The notes beneath the pieces are model-generated. The model worked only from the letters and a program-made list of their open reading frames with translations, ran no database searches and was not told the origin of the DNA. Of a stretch of 64,000 nucleotides of DNA, positions 61,128 to 64,000 are shown piece after piece. Source of the DNA: Sutterella sp. AM11-39 (GTDB lineage: Bacteria > Pseudomonadota > Gammaproteobacteria > Burkholderiales > Burkholderiaceae_F). The position numbers and the translations under genes are program-made. Position 1 is the first letter of the stretch. The number at the start of each line of letters is the position of its first letter. The stretch is from positions 196,111 to 260,110 of the forward strand of contig NZ_QRLV01000003.1 in NCBI RefSeq assembly GCF_003472385.1, written 5' to 3'.

Positions 61128-61168
61128 CCGGGGCATCTCAACGTTGGCGCCACTGAGACCGGCCCCGG
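61128..61168 (-). terminator. Leaky terminator or mRNA-stabilising hairpin between gltI and gltJ
   Basis: CCGGGGC (61128-61134) pairs with GCCCCGG (61162-61168), with extra pairing inside (GAGA / TCTC). On the minus strand it is followed by TCTTTTTG. Such intra-operon structures usually keep the binding protein more abundant than the permeases. Confidence 0.6.
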
Positions 61169-61183
61169 CATAAAACTTCCCTA

Positions 61184-62083
61184 TCAGATGCCCTTGTCCG
61201 AAGGATTGGCAAAGAGTTCCTTCGTGTAGTTGTTCATCTTGAAGTTCAGGTTGACGTTCTTGGGCGGAATGGGAGATTCGAACCAGGTCTTGTAGAGCTT
61301 TTCGAGTTCTCCGGTCTTGATCATGTTCGTGACCGTCTTGTCAACGAGAGCCTTGAACTGCGGATCGTCCTTGCGGAACATGGCGCCGTAGGGTTCGACC
61401 GAAAGAGCGGCGTCGAGAATCTTGAAGTCGGCGGAGTTCTTCAGGTTCGCAATCTGACCTGCGAGCAGAACGTCGTCAAGCACGAATGCGTCGGCGCGTT
61501 TGTTGGCAACGAGCTGCATGGCTTCGGCAAAGTCCTTCGTCATCATGTAGCGCACGCGAATGCCGTTTTCTTTTTCAAACTTCTTCATGAGCGCCACGGA
61601 AGTCGTGCCGGAAGTCACGGCAATCGTCTTGCCGTTCAAGTCCTTCATCGAATTGATGCCGCTGTTCTTCCAGACGGCGGCCGAAACCTGGATGCCGAAG
61701 TAGCTCACGGAGAAGGCCGCTTCGCGCTGACGAACCAGAGAGTTGGTGGTCGAGCCGCATTCGATGTCAACCGTACCGTTCTGGATGAGCGGAATGCGGT
61801 TTGCCGAAGTCACAGCCTGATATTTCACATCAAGCTTGGCCAGGCCGAGTTCCTTCTGAGCGGATTCGGCAACCTTGCGGCAGACCTCAAAGGCATAGCC
61901 AACGGGCTTGCCGTCGGCGCCGAGGTAGGAAAACGGCACGGAGCTTTCACGATAGCCGAGCGTGATCGAGCCGGTTTCCTGAATCTTCTTGAGCGTTCCG
62001 GTGAGCTCCGCGGCGGTGGCTGCGTTCATGGCGAGAACAGCGGCGGCGACGGCTGCGAGGGCAAAGCGGGAAGTGTGCTTCAT
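61184..62083 (-). CDS. gltI: Glutamate/aspartate-binding periplasmic protein
   Basis: 299 residues. Sec signal MKHTSRFALAAVAAAVLAMNA with cleavage near TAAE, then the family-3 solute-binding pattern (GSITLGYRESSVPFSYL, GYAFEVCRKVAES, DIECGSTTNSLVRQ). AGGAG precedes the ATG. It captures glutamate or aspartate in the periplasm for GltJKL. Together with aspartase (2690-4132) it would let the cell import acidic amino acids and turn aspartate into fumarate. Confidence 0.94.
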   Translation of the reverse strand: MKHTSRFALAAVAAAVLAMNAATAAELTGTLKKIQETGSITLGYRESSVPFSYLGADGKPVGYAFEVCRKVAESAQKELGLAKLDVKYQAVTSANRIPLIQNGTVDIECGSTTNSLVRQREAAFSVSYFGIQVSAAVWKNSGINSMKDLNGKTIAVTSGTTSVALMKKFEKENGIRVRYMMTKDFAEAMQLVANKRADAFVLDDVLLAGQIANLKNSADFKILDAALSVEPYGAMFRKDDPQFKALVDKTVTNMIKTGELEKLYKTWFESPIPPKNVNLNFKMNNYTKELFANPSDKGI

Positions 62084-62485
62084 ATCAGGCTCCTATTTGA
62101 GTGTGTGATCGTTCTCGGTGCGCGTGAATGAGTGCGCGCCTTTTGTCTTTAACTGTTGCAAGGAGCGTGCCAGTTTTGGACACAATAGGGAGAACCCTCG
62201 CTCTTTTCTTAAATCGTTAAGGTTTAGTGACTAAGAAAGCTAATCGGTAATGATTAGTTTTGTCTTGAATTGCCCGATGATTAGGTCGAAGGAACTAGAG
62301 AAACGACAAAGCTTAAGACGGGGCGAAACGGAAACGAAAAGCACCGTTTGGGTGCGCTATAGGCAGTTGTGATGCATCAAATTGGTGCATGGTTAAGATG
62401 CAGTCGAACGCAGGAAGGTGGGATGGAATGCCTCTGAATTGCCGATTAAGAGCAAAATGACTCCAAATCCTTAAAAGAGGCCTTT
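62084..62485. promoter_or_regulatory. Region between gltI and the ATPase pseudogene
   Basis: About 400 bp without a gene. It contains CTTAAATCGTTAAG (62208-62221), CTAATC-GGTAAT-GATTAG (about 62239-62256), and a 19-bp near-perfect palindrome ATGCATCAAATTGGTGCAT (62372-62390) followed by another ATGCA at 62398. The palindrome group is 96 bases before the pseudogene start and parallels the repeats upstream of the intact ATPases. The left part should carry the glt promoter. Confidence 0.4.
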
Positions 62486-63653
62486 ATGGAATTCTCCCGA
62501 AAGACGTATTTGGATCGTTTGATTGAACGAAAGCACAACGGATTGGTGAAGATTCTCACGGGCATTCATGGTTGCGCAAGTCGTATCTGCTTCGGAAACT
62601 TTTCCGGGACCATCTGATTAAAAGCGGTGTCGCTTCTGACCACATTTGCGTCTACGAATTTCCTCGTTCATCAGACCGTTCAATGTGTAGTCCCAACGTC
62701 TTTTTTGCCGATTTGAAAAAGAGGCTTCCCGGGACCGGTCGTTGCTACCTTTTGCTTGACAATGTCGAATATCTTTCCGACGCAGCTCAAGTTCTCAATT
62801 CTCTCAACCATGAGGATCGTCTGGACGTGTACGTCACCGTGAGTCACGCTTCGGGCTTTGCGACGGATGTGTCGAAGGTGTTTTGAGGCAGATGTGACGC
62901 GGTGTACGTTTTTCCGCTGTCGTTTGCCGAATTTATGTCCGGCTTTGACGGTGGTCTTCACGAGGCGTGGGCGCAATATTCCCGCTACGGCGGAATGCCG
63001 GCGGTGGTCGCCTTGGAGTCGGAAGAAGAGAAGAGGTCCCGGCTCACGAGCTTTCTCAAGGACACGTGTGTGGCGGACGTGGCTGGTTACGATGACGTTG
63101 GCAAGACGAGTGAACTTGAGGCGCTCATCCGTGTCATAGCCTCTTGCGCGTGACAATTCCTCAATTCAACACGGGTCGCTAAGCAATCCACAAACGGCGC
63201 GAGTGTGACGGTCAATACCGTTGGTTGCTATCTGAAATATTTGGAGGATGCGTTTCTGATCAGGGCGGCGCGCCGGTACGACATCAAGCGAAATAGGCGG
63301 TTTGGCTCGCCGGTGAAGTCACAGATCTGAGGGTGCGAGGTTACGAGGTTGAGCTCGGCAGCGTGCTGAAGCGAAAAGTACGAAACGGAAGGAGTCTCGC
63401 CGAGCAGCTTGAGGTCAGCTTCGTGACCAATCGGCTCAGTCGCAGAATCTACGTACAGGTGGCCGATGAATCGTCGGGTGAGTTTGGAGTGCGGGCACAA
63501 AAGGCGGCGCTGATGGCCATTCGTGATAGTTTCAAGAAAATAATCGTGCTCGGTCGCCCGATTGTGCCGGCGTACGATGAAGAGGGCATTTTCTACATCG
63601 GTTTTTTGGATTTTTTGCTCAAGCCGGAGATGTTGCTTTGGCAGCGTCGTTAA
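62486..63653 (+). pseudogene. Decayed AAA/DUF4143 ATPase
   Basis: From ATG 62486 (AGAGG five bases upstream) the frame reads MEFSRKTYLDRLIERKH and ILTGIHGC, then loses one base in the Walker A region (expected GIRRCGKS), continuing in another frame as SYLLRKLFRDHLIKSG and a Walker B-like CYLLLDNVEYL. A stop follows at ~62883. A further frame encodes VFPLSFAEFMSGF and EAWAQYSRYGGMPAV, then a stop at ~63151. Next come CYLKYLEDAFLIRAARRYDIK and, after a stop and an apparent deletion of ~35 codons, RGYEVELG, LEVSFVTN and the C-terminus YDEEGIFYIGFLDFLL. These blocks are in the order of a normal DUF4143 ATPase of ~400 residues. Confidence 0.85.
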
Positions 63654-63679
63654 AAAGCCGAGTCGTTAGCTTTGTCAGG

Positions 63680-63714
63680 TTTTACACAGATGTGTGGACA
63701 ACAGCTGTGTATAA
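63680..63714. repeat. Cluster of three DnaA-box-like sites
   Basis: TTTTACACA (63680-63688, plus), TGTGGACAA (63693-63701, minus-strand TTGTCCACA) and TGTGTATAA (63706-63714, minus-strand TTATACACA) are spaced four bases apart. The first and third match TTWTNCACA; the middle has one mismatch. No dnaA gene is in the window. Confidence 0.5.
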
Positions 63715-63755
63715 CCTGAGAAGGCTAGAAAAATCAGAGGGTTATCGGCGTGCTT

Positions 63756-64000
63756 AAATTTTAGGCATGAGAGTATTCTGAATCGATCGCTAACAATCGA
63801 AGAGTGTCTGTGTTTCTGATGACTTGAACGCTTTTCGTAACTTCGTCAGACTTCGCTTGGACTGGCCCGCTTATTAAACATGAAAAACCTTACAGTAGAG
63901 GCCGTAAAGCCCCTGATCAGCCAAGGGATATAAGGCCGATCGTGCACCGCACGATAAAAAATCGGGCAATGCTGGCGCGTATACAAAATTTCAGGCATGA
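63756..64000 (+). repeat. Direct repeat pair at the right edge
   Basis: AAATTTTAGGCATGA (63756-63770) and AAATTTCAGGCATGA (63986-64000) agree at 14 of 15 positions, 230 bp apart. The stretch between has no supported gene; a short frame from ATG 63880 stops after 16 codons. A hairpin (ATCGTGC-ACC-GCACGAT) is near 63938. Confidence 0.35.

Noticed and set aside
63654..64000. Chromosomal replication origin at the right edge
   Set aside because: DnaA-box-like sites are present, but there is no adjacent dnaA, dnaN, rpmH or AT-rich unwinding region, so an oriC call is not supported.
1..64000. CRISPR arrays, insertion sequences and rRNA genes
   Set aside because: No repeat-spacer arrays, complete transposase genes or rRNA segments were found; the repeat arrays noted are short and promoter-linked.

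Overview
The window looks like a chromosomal segment of an anaerobic, gut-associated betaproteobacterium of the order Burkholderiales, most likely family Sutterellaceae. This is inferred from gene order and gene content, not from a database search. The supporting signs are a tig-clpP-clpX-lon-hup-tRNA core followed further on by ppiD, the orders tsaB-rimI-UDG-lapB and pepA-holC, a betaproteobacterial porin, an [FeFe]-hydrogenase maturase, and several Tat-exported respiratory-type reductases.

Layout. 0-7 kb: 3' end of hydG, a solitary ATPase (ATPase_2/DUF234 type), aspA divergent from a LysR regulator, and an isolated FGGY sugar kinase. 7.3-14.4 kb: protein quality-control core (tig, clpP, clpX, lon with a heat-shock promoter, HU, tRNA-Val). 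14.4-24.4 kb: accessory block inserted between tRNA-Val and two tRNA-Asp genes. It holds a leader-controlled NMT1-type ABC transporter, a LysR regulator with a Tat-exported flavoprotein reductase, an MFS transporter, a GNAT enzyme and a second ATPase (AAA/DUF4143). 24.4-30.2 kb: tRNA-Asp x2, a fused biotin synthase/DAPA aminotransferase (BioB-BioA), bioD and ppiD. 30.4-46 kb: mostly housekeeping (DMT exporter, leuCD, lipoprotein, FixJ-type regulator, YeiH, proS, YihY, tsaB, rimI, UDG, lapB, pepA, holC). 46-58.5 kb: autotransporter, dmsAB-like reductase without an anchor subunit, a divergent Tat-exported TenA-like protein followed by a short frame interrupted by UGA, porin, MFS, C26 amidohydrolase and a third ATPase (AAA/DUF4143). 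58.8-62.1 kb: gltIJKL glutamate/aspartate ABC transporter. 62.5-63.7 kb: a decayed fourth ATPase (AAA/DUF4143 pseudogene), then an intergenic tail with a tight DnaA-box cluster.

The most interesting pattern is the set of solitary ATPases (1240-2589, 22709-24127, 57284-58540, and the pseudogene 62486-63653). Each intact copy ends in a PD-(D/E)XK nuclease-like segment. Each is preceded by its own short repeat array: tandem 15-bp palindromes, an 8-bp word phased every 32-33 bp, and a 10-bp word phased every 23 bp. The motif sequences are unrelated, but the layout is shared. This suggests self-specific operators or target sites for a family of selfish or defence-like modules. Other points worth a second look are the BioB-BioA fusion, the exported TenA-like protein with its UGA-containing neighbour, a PepA with a histone-H1-like tail, and the terminator-controlled leader upstream of the NMT1-type transporter.
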